NCBI RefSeq assembly: GCF_000421825.1
Contig: NZ_ATXT01000016.1
Coordinates: 248,001 to 312,000 of the forward strand
Direction of reading: 5' to 3'
Length of the DNA: 64,000 nucleotides
Source of the DNA: Humibacter albus DSM 18994
GTDB lineage: Bacteria > Actinomycetota > Actinomycetes > Actinomycetales > Microbacteriaceae
Both the position numbers and the translations under genes were made by a program. Below the pieces are notes generated by a model. The model did no database searches, was not told the origin of the DNA, and saw nothing but the letters and a program-made list of their open reading frames with translations. Below, piece after piece: positions 43,751 through 52,649 of this stretch (positions are counted from its first letter, which is position 1; each line of letters starts with the position of its first letter).

Positions 43751-46700
43751 TCATTCCAGCAGCGAGCGGATGTCATCGGCCGAGAGCGTCGACGAGAACT
43801 CGCCATCGTCATCCAGCACGGCATCGAACAGCTCCGCCTTGCCGCGCCCGAGGCGCAACACCTTCTCTTCGATGGTGTTCGCGGCGACCAGCCGGTAGAC
43901 CATGACCTGCTTGCTCTGGCCGATGCGGTGTGTGCGGTCGATGGCCTGGGCCTCGGCAGCCGGGTTCCACCAGGGATCGAGGAGGAACACATAGTCGGCC
44001 TCGGTCAGCGTGAGGCCGAAACCGCCGGCCTTCAGGCTGATCAGGAACACCGGCGCATCCCCCTCACGGAAGCGCTTGATCACCTCTGCGCGGCGCCGCG
44101 TCGAGCCGTCCAGGTACTCGTGCGCGATGCCCTCGGCATCCAATCGCTCGACGACCCGCGCGAGATACGACGTGAACTGGCTGAAGACGAGGGCGCGGTG
44201 GCCCTCGGCGATCACGTCGCCGAGCTGCTCGATCAGGGCGTCGAGCTTGGACGACGGGATGTCGGCGTTCGCGGAATCGATGAGCGAGGCATCCACCGCG
44301 AGCATGCGCAGCAGGGTGATCGACCGGTAGACGATGAAGCGTTGACGGTCCAGGTCGTCGAGCAGGCCGAGAACCTTGCGGCGTTCGCGCTGCAGCCAGG
44401 TGTCGTAGAGCTTGCGGTGCTGCGGGTGCAGCGGAATGCTGAGCACCTGCTCCTGCTTCTCGGGCAGCTCCGGTGCCACGATCTGCTTGGTGCGCCGCAG
44501 CATGAGCGGGCGGATGCGCCTGCGCAGCCGAGCGAGTCTCGCCACGCCGTGCGCGACATCCGTTCCGTGCACCGGACTGGCGGCCGCTGCGATGGGCTTG
44601 ACGTACTCCTCCTGGAACCGCCTGCGCGACGGGAACAGACCGGGTGCCACGATCTGGAACATGGCCCACAGCTCGAGCAGGTTGTTCTCCAGCGGAGTGC
44701 CCGTCACGGCGAGGCGGAACGGGGCGCTCAGGTCGCGGGCCAGACGGTGAGACTGCGACGCGTGGTTCTTCACGAACTGCGCCTCGTCGAGCACGAGTCC
44801 TGCCCAGCGCCGCCGCGCGAACTCCTCGTTGTCGAGCCGGAAGACCGTGTATGTCGTGAGCACGACGTCGGCGTCGGCGATCTCGTCGTCGAACGACGTC
44901 TTCTCTTTTCGCCTCGTGGCGGTGATGGATGCCACCCGCAGCCCGGGCGTGAACCTCGCCGCCTCGCTCGCCCAGTTCGCGACCACGGAGGAGGGCGCGA
45001 CGATGAGGAAGGGTGCCGGCCGACTCCCGGCCTTCCGGGCCGGCTGGCCTGCGGTGGTCGCCGTCCCTTCCGAAGCCTGTGCCGGCTCCCGCGTGTGGGC
45101 GATCAGCGCCAGCGTCTGCACCGTCTTGCCGAGGCCCATGTCGTCGGCGAGCACTCCGCCGAGCCCGTGACGCCACAGGAAGACGAGCCAGTCGAACCCG
45201 TCGCGCTGGTACGGACGAAGCTCGGCGTTCAGCCCGTGGGGGAGCGGCGTGCGGCTCACGACGCCACGCGATCTCCGCGCCGCGTCGTCCGGCGCCTCGG
45301 CGTGTCCGGCATCGCCGCCCGCGCCTTCGCCCTGCGCCGTGAGCGCCAGCAGTCCGGCGACAGTCTCCCGCCACTCGACGGCCGGCCTCGACTGGTCGGC
45401 GAGATCCTCGAACTCCGCCCAGAGCGCAGCCTGATACCGGCTGATGCGCGGTCCGGTCTCCCACTCGGCGAGTCCCTCCGCTTCGCCCAGGAGCTCCTTG
45501 AGCTTGTCGAAGACGGGCTGCTTCAGCGAGAGATACGAGTGATCGACGAGCAACAGCTTGGTGCGCCCGGTGGCGAGCGCCGTGAACAGCGGCTCGAACG
45601 GAATGGTGCGTCCCGCCACCGTGACGAGCACGCCGAGGTCGAACCAGTCGCGCTGGTCGGTCGGCACCGTGGTGACCGTGAGTTCCGGCGTCTCGGTGAT
45701 CTCGCGGTAGTCGACCCGCTCGCCCTCGACGTCGACGCGCAGCCGAGCTGCCGGCGAGCCGGGCTCGGTCTGCCCGTCTTGTTCGCTCGCCTCGGCCAGT
45801 TCTTCGACCGCCGGAAGCACGTTGGCTACCCACTCGGCGGCCTCGATGCCGTGCAGCGTGCGCTCGGCCAGGATGCCCGCAGCCGGGTCATCGACATCCG
45901 CTCGCCCGGCGACGACCGCGTCCCCGTCCGCGTCGGCGTGGTCGTTCGGCAGTCGGCTCAAGGCCTTCGCAAGTGCTTCCACTGCGCACGCCTCCGCCAC
46001 GGGATCCCGTCGCCCTCGATCGGTCGGATGCGGCATCGCGGGCAAGGACGCCGTCGCGCCTCCCGCCGTGTATTCCCAGCGCCAGCGGATGTCCACGGCC
46101 TGCTTCGCGCGGAACCCGACGGTCAGCACGAGCACGGGCGGAGCGAGTTCCGGGAGCTCCGTGCCGTCGGCGGCGCGCACCGTGAGGGATCGGGCCAGGG
46201 TGGGGTAGACATCCCGGGTGAACTCCGGCACATCGGCGGCCGGCACCGTGATCGGGCCCCGTCGAGCCAGTGCCGCGAAGTCGGCGCCCTGAGCGCCCTC
46301 GAGCGGCGCGAGCGTCACGGTCGGACCTCCTTCGCCGGCGCGCCACTCGATGAGCGCCACGCCGTGGTCGCCGATCGGGCGGGCGCCGCGGGCGTCCCGC
46401 TCGGTCCCGTCGACCACGAGGGCGGGCGTCAGGGTGATGCTTCCGTCGGGCCGCGTCGCGATCGACGTGGTCAGACTCGCGCCGTCGGCGAGCACGAGGG
46501 TGCCGCCCTTGTCACCAGAGACGACGGCGATGCCACGCTCCGGCGCCTGAGCGAGGAGCTGCCACAGGAGCGGACTGGCGTAGGCGTCGAGCGGCATGCG
46601 GCTGCCGTCGGTGCCCTGGTAGATTCCGGGCGCCGCGCGCGCGAGGGTCTCGAACTCCACGAACCAGCGGATCTGCTCCGGGTCGAACCCGTATTCGTGA

Positions 46701-47320
46701 CTGCGGTAGTGCAGTGAGCCCCAGCCGAACTTGGCACCGACCCAGCCCCGCTTGCCCGCCGTGCCGATGCGCGCCGTGAGCTGCAGGGTGCCCCGCGACG
46801 CGAGGGTGGCCCGCTGCGTCGTCTCGGTCGTGTGCGACCAGCGGCCGCCGCCGCTGGTACGGCGCACGCGCTCGCGGAGTTCGATGAGAAGGGCCAGCGG
46901 CACGTTCTGCCTCGTGGATGCCGTCAGCCCGCTCCCCGAGGTCACCGCACCGCCCTGCGCCCCCGCGGTCAGCGCGCGCACCGCGGACCGCCAGCCGTCT
47001 TCGGTGGCGGCCGCAGGCATCCGGTGCCGTTCGCCGCACGCGAGCAATGCCGCTGCGATGTGCTTGCACCGCGTGCCGACCGGGCACGTGCAGCTGCTCG
47101 CCGTCGGACGGTATGCGCTGCCGGCTCCGGGAACGAGCGTCACCCAGCACTCGTACGGCACCGGATCGGTGTCGGCGACGGTCGCCTCCAGCGTGCCGGT
47201 GCGCCACTCGAGTCGGCGGATCGCGGTACGCGCGTAGGGCACGCCGCGCCGCGCCATGACGTCGCCCACGTAATCGCGCACCGCCCCCGGATCGACGCGG
47301 GGGAACCAGGGGCCGGGCAC
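43751..47320 (-). CDS. SNF2-family helicase with SWIM zinc finger
   Basis: A 1189-residue DNA-dependent ATPase. An N-terminal SWIM zinc finger is seen as CTCPVGTRCKH (77-87, Cys77, Cys79, Cys85 and His87). A long middle region follows. The SNF2 core has motif I DDMGLGKT, motif II LDEAQFVKN (DEAQ) and the C-terminal helicase half with ALVFSQFTSYLARVVERL, FLISLKAGGFGLTLTEADYVFLLDPWWNPAAEAQAIDRTHRIGQ. Bacterial SWIM-SNF2 proteins are common and probably remodel protein-DNA complexes during repair or transcription. All core motifs are intact. Confidence 0.93.
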   Translation of the reverse strand: MPGPWFPRVDPGAVRDYVGDVMARRGVPYARTAIRRLEWRTGTLEATVADTDPVPYECWVTLVPGAGSAYRPTASSCTCPVGTRCKHIAAALLACGERHRMPAAATEDGWRSAVRALTAGAQGGAVTSGSGLTASTRQNVPLALLIELRERVRRTSGGGRWSHTTETTQRATLASRGTLQLTARIGTAGKRGWVGAKFGWGSLHYRSHEYGFDPEQIRWFVEFETLARAAPGIYQGTDGSRMPLDAYASPLLWQLLAQAPERGIAVVSGDKGGTLVLADGASLTTSIATRPDGSITLTPALVVDGTERDARGARPIGDHGVALIEWRAGEGGPTVTLAPLEGAQGADFAALARRGPITVPAADVPEFTRDVYPTLARSLTVRAADGTELPELAPPVLVLTVGFRAKQAVDIRWRWEYTAGGATASLPAMPHPTDRGRRDPVAEACAVEALAKALSRLPNDHADADGDAVVAGRADVDDPAAGILAERTLHGIEAAEWVANVLPAVEELAEASEQDGQTEPGSPAARLRVDVEGERVDYREITETPELTVTTVPTDQRDWFDLGVLVTVAGRTIPFEPLFTALATGRTKLLLVDHSYLSLKQPVFDKLKELLGEAEGLAEWETGPRISRYQAALWAEFEDLADQSRPAVEWRETVAGLLALTAQGEGAGGDAGHAEAPDDAARRSRGVVSRTPLPHGLNAELRPYQRDGFDWLVFLWRHGLGGVLADDMGLGKTVQTLALIAHTREPAQASEGTATTAGQPARKAGSRPAPFLIVAPSSVVANWASEAARFTPGLRVASITATRRKEKTSFDDEIADADVVLTTYTVFRLDNEEFARRRWAGLVLDEAQFVKNHASQSHRLARDLSAPFRLAVTGTPLENNLLELWAMFQIVAPGLFPSRRRFQEEYVKPIAAAASPVHGTDVAHGVARLARLRRRIRPLMLRRTKQIVAPELPEKQEQVLSIPLHPQHRKLYDTWLQRERRKVLGLLDDLDRQRFIVYRSITLLRMLAVDASLIDSANADIPSSKLDALIEQLGDVIAEGHRALVFSQFTSYLARVVERLDAEGIAHEYLDGSTRRRAEVIKRFREGDAPVFLISLKAGGFGLTLTEADYVFLLDPWWNPAAEAQAIDRTHRIGQSKQVMVYRLVAANTIEEKVLRLGRGKAELFDAVLDDDGEFSSTLSADDIRSLLE

Positions 47321-47457
47321 CCGGCCATGCTCTCACGGAGGACCGTCAGCCACCGCACCGGACGGGCTTGGCTCCATTGCCCGAGCCGGCGTCCCGCCTC
47401 CATTGCTCACGCCGGGCCTGCGGTCGTCAGCCGCCGTGTCGGACAGGACGGGCTACC

Positions 47458-47910
47458 TCAGCCCATCCCCGCGAGGCCGCGGAGCACGCGCACGAGGGCG
47501 GCCGAGTCGAGGGCGCCGAAGAAGCGGGCGTCGGCATCCTCGACCACGCGCACGGCTCGTTTCGCCAGGGCGACGCCGTCGGCCGTCACGGCGACCGACT
47601 TCGCGCGGCTGTCGCGTGGGTCGGTCTCACGCGTCACGAGCCCCTTCGCCTGCAGCCGGGCGAAGACCTCGGATGCCATCTTCACGTCCGCTCCGGCCTG
47701 CGCCGCCACCTGCGCCTGGTTCGGCAGGTCGCCGTCGTGCCCCAGCCACCACGCACACGCGAGCAGCACGAACTGCACGTGCGTGAGCCCGAGCGGCACG
47801 AGCGCCGCCGTGATGGCTCGCTGCCACGCGGCTGTGACCCGCCAGAGCAGGAATCCCGGACTCTCACCAGGGCCACCGGCGAACCGGGTGCCGTCGGTCG
47901 GGTCACTCAC
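47458..47910 (-). CDS. MarR-family transcriptional regulator
   Basis: A 150-residue repressor with the MarR winged helix (NQAQVAAQAGADVKMASEVFARLQAKGLVTRETDPRDSRAKSVAVTADG). It starts with GTG overlapping the stop of the SRPBCC gene (GTGA), so the two are co-translated. A palindrome and promoter lie before the SRPBCC gene, suggesting it controls its own operon. The ligand is unknown. Confidence 0.9.
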   Translation of the reverse strand: MSDPTDGTRFAGGPGESPGFLLWRVTAAWQRAITAALVPLGLTHVQFVLLACAWWLGHDGDLPNQAQVAAQAGADVKMASEVFARLQAKGLVTRETDPRDSRAKSVAVTADGVALAKRAVRVVEDADARFFGALDSAALVRVLRGLAGMG

Positions 47911-48353
47911 GCGTTCGCCGACTCGGCGTCGTCGTACGTGTGCCCGACGGCCGCCGCGAACAGCTGCTGCATGGATTCGGGGAAGTCGCCAGCAATCTGC
48001 GGCCCCAGCTCCGGCCCGATCTCGTCGGCACCGTCGCCGTCGATCTCAAGACGGTGGGTCACGCGCGTGCCGGTCTCGACCGGCTCGAGAGTGTGCCGGA
48101 ACCGCAGCACGATGCCGCCGTAGTTCGTCTCGTCGGCGTACGTGCGCCCCTCGACCAGGTCGACGATCTGCGAATCGAACGTCTCTTGACCGGCAGGTGT
48201 GACCGAAAGGCGAGTGCCGACCGCGAACGGCCCGTGCAGTACGTACTCGTCGGCGCCCTCGTACGTGACCCGCCCCTCGTGGAGGGCACGGAGAGCGGCC
48301 CACACCTCAGCGGGCGGCGCGCTGGTCTCGGCGGTGTATTCGGTGGTCCACAT
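47907..48353 (-). CDS. SRPBCC-family protein
   Basis: A 148-residue protein of the START/Bet v1-like SRPBCC fold: it begins MWTTEYTAETSAPPAEVWAALRALHEG, has the central FDSQIVDLVEGRTYADETNYGGIVLRFRHTLEPVETGTRVTHRLEIDG and a C-terminal helix. Such proteins bind hydrophobic ligands. It heads a two-gene operon with a MarR repressor, so it may sequester or sense a compound. AAGGGGATG lies eight bases before the ATG. Confidence 0.88.
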   Translation of the reverse strand: MWTTEYTAETSAPPAEVWAALRALHEGRVTYEGADEYVLHGPFAVGTRLSVTPAGQETFDSQIVDLVEGRTYADETNYGGIVLRFRHTLEPVETGTRVTHRLEIDGDGADEIGPELGPQIAGDFPESMQQLFAAAVGHTYDDAESANA

Positions 48354-48446
48354 AACGGCATCCCCTTCGATCCGGTGGTCGGCCTGGCCTCGATCCAGCG
48401 CCGATCTGGTGTCGATTGATCGCACGGTCGAATGCCCGCACCATTC

Positions 48447-48486
48447 AATCTGTGCACAGATTATCTCTGCACGTACTTAATCACAA
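48447..48486 (-). promoter_or_regulatory. SRPBCC-MarR promoter with overlapping operator
   Basis: On the minus strand TTGTGA (48481-48486), a 17-base spacer and TAATCT (48458-48463) form a good sigma-70-type promoter. The perfect 16-base palindrome AATCTGTGCACAGATT (48447-48462) overlaps the -10, as expected for a repressor site. The spacer contains a related half-site, CTCTGCAC. Confidence 0.75.
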
Positions 48487-48543
48487 GGGCTCACGGCCAC
48501 ATCTCCTCATCCCTCACTCCTCGCCCGGCAACCGGCGACCGGT

Positions 48544-48620
48544 GACAGGCGACAGGCGACAGGCGACAGGCGACAGGCGACAGGCGACAGGCGACAGGCG
48601 ACAGGCAACAGGCAACAGGC
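48544..48620. repeat. Tandem 7-bp repeat, 11 copies
   Basis: Nine perfect copies of GACAGGC (48544-48606) followed by two AACAGGC copies (to 48620). It is intergenic and likely to vary in copy number between strains by replication slippage. Confidence 0.95.
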
Positions 48621-48693
48621 CTGCGACCGGCCCACCGTCGCCACGGTAACCCCCAGCGGCTCGGTGCGTCAGAAGCGGCCCACCACCGATGGG

Positions 48694-49575
48694 TCAACCC
48701 TCGACGACGATCAGAGGCTCGACGTCCTCGAGATCCAGCCCGAGCCCGATGTCGACGAGCACGATGCGGCCCGCGAGCGCGGCGGCGGGCTCGCGCAGCA
48801 ACCCCGCCTTGTGCGCGCCGAACGTCACCGTCACGTCCGCGGGCAGCACGACGCCCTCGCGCGCCTCACCCGTCTCGGCGTCCACGCCGTCCGGAACCGC
48901 GCCCGTGTCGGGATCGATGCCGCTCGGCAGGTCGACCGCCACGACGAGCGCGCCCGGGCGCTCGGCCTCCGGGCGCACCGCCACCGCTGCACGCACGGCC
49001 GCCACCGCGTCGCGCGCGAGCCCGCGCAACGCGGGGCTCCGGTATGCGCCCGTGCCCAGGATGCCGTCCACCACCACATCGCACCGGCCCGCCTCCGCGA
49101 CGACGCGCACAAGGACGTCCGCACTCGTGCTGCCCTCGCTGCCGACCACGCGCGCCCCCGCGGCGAGCGCGGCCGCCAGCCCGTCCTCGTGCACGCGCGA
49201 GCCGAGCTTCGCGATCGCCACGTCGCATCCGGATGCCGCCAGTTGCGCCACCGCGAAGAGCGCGTCGCCGCCATTGTTGCCGGAGCCCACGAGCACGAGG
49301 ACGCGCGGCGGCGTACCCGGGTCCGCGCCGGGACGCGCACCGGCAAGTGCGCGAGCACGAGCATCCACACCGGCACGCGATTCCTCGCTGGCGCGCGCAC
49401 CCCCGCCGGCACGAGCATCCCGGCCGACGCGCGCACCCCCGCCGACACCGGCATCCAGCTCCTGCCGGATCACGTCCGCGAGTCCCGCCGCCGCCCGCGC
49501 CATGAGCGGTTCACCCGCCCGCAGGTGCGGTTCCTCGGCCGCGCGGATCTGCTCCGCCGAATACCCCCGGATCAC
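48694..49575 (-). CDS. nnrE: NAD(P)H-hydrate epimerase (YjeF N-terminal domain)
   Basis: A 293-residue protein of the YjeF_N family, which repairs damaged NADHX and NADPHX by epimerisation. The core has VLVLVGSGNNGGDALFAVAQLAASG (93-117), VVVDGILGTGAYRSP and AVDLPSGIDPDTG. It lacks the fused dehydratase domain. Residues about 41-90 are a low-complexity Arg/Ala/Gly insertion before the core, built from repeated DNA. The GTG start overlaps the stop of the upstream methyltransferase gene (GTGA). Confidence 0.9.
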   Translation of the reverse strand: MIRGYSAEQIRAAEEPHLRAGEPLMARAAAGLADVIRQELDAGVGGGARVGRDARAGGGARASEESRAGVDARARALAGARPGADPGTPPRVLVLVGSGNNGGDALFAVAQLAASGCDVAIAKLGSRVHEDGLAAALAAGARVVGSEGSTSADVLVRVVAEAGRCDVVVDGILGTGAYRSPALRGLARDAVAAVRAAVAVRPEAERPGALVVAVDLPSGIDPDTGAVPDGVDAETGEAREGVVLPADVTVTFGAHKAGLLREPAAALAGRIVLVDIGLGLDLEDVEPLIVVEG

Positions 49576-50888
49576 GCCGGCGACGATACGCCGCCCCTCA
49601 CCGACGCGGTGATGGTGAACTTCGCGTTCCGGTCGATCTGACGCGTGGGCCCGACGAAGCGGCGCAGCGACGGCCGGTAGTCGAGGTGCGAGTTGTACAC
49701 GGTCCAGAGTTCGCCGCCCGGAGCGAGCATGCGGGCGGCGGCGGCCACGAGCATCCGCCCGATGCGCAGGTCGAGCGCGGCGCCGTTATGGAACGGCGGG
49801 TTGAGCAGCACGACGTCGGCCGAGCCGGTCGGGATGCCCTCTCCCGCGTCTTCCCGGCGCACCTGCACGCGGTCGGCGACGCCGTTCGCATCGGCGGTCG
49901 CCCTCGCGGATGCCGCGGCCGCCGCCGACTGATCCGTCGCGATAACCTGCGCGTGCGGATGCCGCAGCGCGAACGTGGCCGCAAGCGCGCCGGTGCCGCA
50001 CACGAGATCGACGACGATGAGCGGATCGCGGGCCGGCCCCGTTTCGTCGATCTCGTCGAGGTGCGAGAGAAGGAACCGGGTGCCGATGTCGATGCGGGTT
50101 CCGGCGAACGCTCCGCCGTGCGCGCACACCCACAGGCCCGGCGCGATGTCACCGTGGAACTCGCGGCGCGGCCACGCCGGCTCGAGTGAACTCCCGCCGC
50201 CGCCGCGTTCCGATTCGGACGGATCCGCCCCGTCCACTGGCAACTCTTGTCCGATTCGGGCCAGAGTGCGGGCGGGCACGGGCGCAGTGCGCGCCGCCGT
50301 CCGCGCCCCGCGCACCGTGAGCACCCGCGCCTTCTGGCGTCCATGCCCCACGTCGACGCGCTCGAAGTAGCGGCCGAGCACGTCGTTCATCGCCACTGTC
50401 ATGTGCTTCTGCATGCCGCCGGCCACGATGACGACCTCCGGATGCGCAGCGGACGCGAGGATGCCCGCGATCTCGTCGAGCGCATCCAGACTCTTCGGCA
50501 GGCGCAGCAGGATCACCCGCGCACCGGCGGCGAGATCCCCGTCGAGCCCACAGGAGCGATAGGCGTCGGAGAGCACGAAACGCTGCGCGTTCTCGGCGAG
50601 CGCGCGCTCGGCCACGATCGTGTCCTGATGCACGCGGATGCGCGCTCCCGCGCTCTCGCACGCCTCCGTCGTCGACGTCGTCAACGCTGTCGCCGCCAAC
50701 GCCAGTGCGCCGTACGCGTCGCCGACGACGACCACATCCCGCGGCGTCAGACCGACCAGGAGCGGAGCCGCGGTGTCGAGGATGAGGCGGTCAGCGGCAT
50801 CCGATGCGAACAGGTTCGGGGCCTCGACATCGGGTCGTCTGCTGAGGCGCGCCCAGTCGAACTCGCGCGAAGGGACGGGCTCGGCCAT
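49572..50888 (-). CDS. Class I SAM-dependent methyltransferase (RsmC/RlmG-like)
   Basis: A 438-residue methyltransferase. The C-terminal half has the SAM-binding motif VVDLVCGTGALAATFALRHP and the catalytic NPPF motif in VVLLNPPFHNG, as in enzymes that methylate guanine N2 in rRNA (RsmC, RlmG). The N-terminal half is the related, degenerate domain found in that group. A role in rRNA modification is probable, the exact base unknown. It overlaps the NAD(P)HX epimerase gene. Confidence 0.85.
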   Translation of the reverse strand: MAEPVPSREFDWARLSRRPDVEAPNLFASDAADRLILDTAAPLLVGLTPRDVVVVGDAYGALALAATALTTSTTEACESAGARIRVHQDTIVAERALAENAQRFVLSDAYRSCGLDGDLAAGARVILLRLPKSLDALDEIAGILASAAHPEVVIVAGGMQKHMTVAMNDVLGRYFERVDVGHGRQKARVLTVRGARTAARTAPVPARTLARIGQELPVDGADPSESERGGGGSSLEPAWPRREFHGDIAPGLWVCAHGGAFAGTRIDIGTRFLLSHLDEIDETGPARDPLIVVDLVCGTGALAATFALRHPHAQVIATDQSAAAAASARATADANGVADRVQVRREDAGEGIPTGSADVVLLNPPFHNGAALDLRIGRMLVAAAARMLAPGGELWTVYNSHLDYRPSLRRFVGPTRQIDRNAKFTITASVRGGVSSPA

Positions 50889-51109
50889 CCGTCCAGCCTA
50901 CTTTCGGCGGCCTCGAGGGGATGCCCGAGGAGACGGGCGGAAGCGGGTATGCGTTCAGGACTCGCTGCGCAAAATACGCATTTTGCACAGCGAGCCTTGC
51001 GGACTCTCCTTGGACGCCGACCGCGCCGCCTTCGTCGCCGTCGTCGCGGCTGCAGAGATCGCCCTGCACATCCCGTACACGGCAGGAATCGTGCTCATCG
51101 CCTTGCGCG
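50889..51109. other. Intergenic spacer with a long hairpin
   Basis: This 221-base gap lies between two same-strand genes. It holds the 15-bp hairpin at 50961-50994. Short frames exist (a 47-codon one at 50955-51098 minus) but none has a ribosome site or recognisable protein. Confidence 0.6.
50961..50994. terminator. Hairpin downstream of the flavin monooxygenase gene
   Basis: CTCGCTGCGCAAAAT (50961-50975) and ATTTTGCACAGCGAG (50980-50994) pair at 14 of 15 positions around a 4-base loop. It lies 115 bases after the monooxygenase stop and may end its transcript; the AT-rich inner half is odd for a terminator and would also suit a protein-binding site. Confidence 0.6.
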
Positions 51110-52495
51110 TCAGGCCCCTGGCTCGAACTTCCCCACGCGGTACCGCGCACCGCGGTGGTCGTCCGGGAGCTTGTCGCCCGTTCCCTGAAGCTTGTTGCGC
51201 AGCGTGCCCTCGGCATACTCCGTGGGGTACGCGCCACGCTCCTGCAACACGGGGACCACGTGCTCCACGATGTCCTCGAAGGTGCCGGGGGCCACGACGT
51301 AGGCGAGGTTGAAACCGTCGACGTCGGTCTCCTCCACCCACTGCTGCAGCGTGTCGGCGATGGTCTCGCCCGACCCCACCGCGAACGGCCCGAGGCCGCC
51401 GATGGCGCTGTGCCGCGCGATGTCGCCGACGGTCCACTCGCGGCCGTCGCTGTTGTTCTCCTGGAAGCTCGCGACCACCGACTGGATGGCGTTCGACTTC
51501 ACGTTGCCGATCGGCTCGTCGAGCGCGTACTGCGACAGGTCGATGCCCATCCAGCCGCTCATGAACACGAGCGCGCCCTCCTCGCTGGCGTAGCTGAGAT
51601 ACTCCTCGTACTTCGCCTGCGCCTTCTCATCCGTCTCGTCGGTGATGAGCGTGAGCAGGGTGTAGATCTTCGCGGCGTAACGGTCGCGACCGGCGGCTTC
51701 GAGGGCATCCCGGATCTTCGTGACGGTGGATGCCACGACCTCCTTGGTCGGGCCGGCGATGAAGATCGCCTCCGCGTTCTCCGCCGCGAACTTCACTCCG
51801 CGCGAGGATGCCCCGGCCTGGTAGATCACCGGCGTGCGCTGCGGCGACGGCTCGGCGATGTGGATGCCCGGCACGCTGAAGTGCTTGCCCTTGTGGCCGA
51901 TCTCGTGCACCTTCGCGGGATCCGTGAAGACACCGCTCTCGACATCCTTGACGACGGCGTCGTCTTCCCACGAGCCTTCCCACAGCTTGTAGAGCACCTC
52001 GAGGTACTCGTCGGCGTAGTCGTAGCGGTCGTCGTGCTCCATCTGGTCTTCGGCGCCCATGTTGCGGGCGGCCGACGGCAGATAGCCGGTGACCACGTTC
52101 CAGCCGATGCGGCCCTTGGTGAGGTGGTCGAGCGTCGACATGCGGCGCGCGAACGGGTACGGATGCTCGTACGCCGTTCCCGCCGTCACGCCGAACCCGA
52201 GATTCTCTGTCACGTAGGCCATGGCCGGGATGACCAGCAGCGGATCGTTCACGGGCACCTGCGCGCCGTTGCGGATCGCCGCCTCGTTGCTGCCACCGTA
52301 GACGTCGTAGGTGCCGAGCACGTCGGCGATGAAGATGCCGTCGAAGCGACCGCGCTCCAGCAGCTTCGCGAGCTCGGTCCAGTACTCGAGGCTCTTGTAC
52401 TCGTCCGCTCTGTCAGCCGGATGCTTCCACAAACCGGATGTCTGGTGGGCGACACAGTTCATGTCGAAGGCGTTGAAGCGGATCTGTCGTGGCAT
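51110..52495 (-). CDS. FMN-dependent monooxygenase, NtaA/SnaA/DmoA type
   Basis: A 461-residue luciferase-like monooxygenase. Landmarks are MPRQIRFNAFDMNCVAHQTSGLW at the start, the flavin-site RIGWNVVTGYLPSAARNMGAEDQMEHDDRYDYADEYLEVLYKLWEGSW and TPVIYQAGASSRGVKFAAENAEAIF. Relatives oxidise nitrilotriacetate, dimethyl sulfide, EDTA or alkanesulfonates with FMNH2 from a separate reductase, and are often linked to sulfur or nitrogen scavenging. No reductase or transporter is adjacent. The ATG at 52495 is chosen from family N-termini; its ribosome site is unclear. Confidence 0.9.
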   Translation of the reverse strand: MPRQIRFNAFDMNCVAHQTSGLWKHPADRADEYKSLEYWTELAKLLERGRFDGIFIADVLGTYDVYGGSNEAAIRNGAQVPVNDPLLVIPAMAYVTENLGFGVTAGTAYEHPYPFARRMSTLDHLTKGRIGWNVVTGYLPSAARNMGAEDQMEHDDRYDYADEYLEVLYKLWEGSWEDDAVVKDVESGVFTDPAKVHEIGHKGKHFSVPGIHIAEPSPQRTPVIYQAGASSRGVKFAAENAEAIFIAGPTKEVVASTVTKIRDALEAAGRDRYAAKIYTLLTLITDETDEKAQAKYEEYLSYASEEGALVFMSGWMGIDLSQYALDEPIGNVKSNAIQSVVASFQENNSDGREWTVGDIARHSAIGGLGPFAVGSGETIADTLQQWVEETDVDGFNLAYVVAPGTFEDIVEHVVPVLQERGAYPTEYAEGTLRNKLQGTGDKLPDDHRGARYRVGKFEPGA

Positions 52496-52649
52496 CCCAC
52501 CATGCTCGCCGAGCCCCTGGATGCCACTGGTCACGCTCGCAACATTGCGTCACATTCGCGCGTCGGACGAGCCTGGCGCGCTATTTCATCACTCGGATCG
52601 TCGAGGCGTGGCGCCCCAAGTTCGCGCGATCCGCCGCATCCGGCCTGCA

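Larger units (their letters stand above)
48354..48693. other. Intergenic region upstream of the SRPBCC-MarR operon
   Basis: A 340-base gap between same-strand genes. It contains the SRPBCC-MarR promoter and palindrome (48447-48486) and an 11-copy 7-bp tandem repeat (48544-48620). I see no gene. Confidence 0.7.

Noticed and set aside
43439-46717. A 1092-codon plus-strand open frame opposite the SNF2 helicase
   Set aside because: Shadow of a well-supported helicase gene; no ribosome site and no domain.
48544-48620. Possible CRISPR array
   Set aside because: The unit is 7 bases and directly tandem, without spacers; it is a simple tandem repeat.
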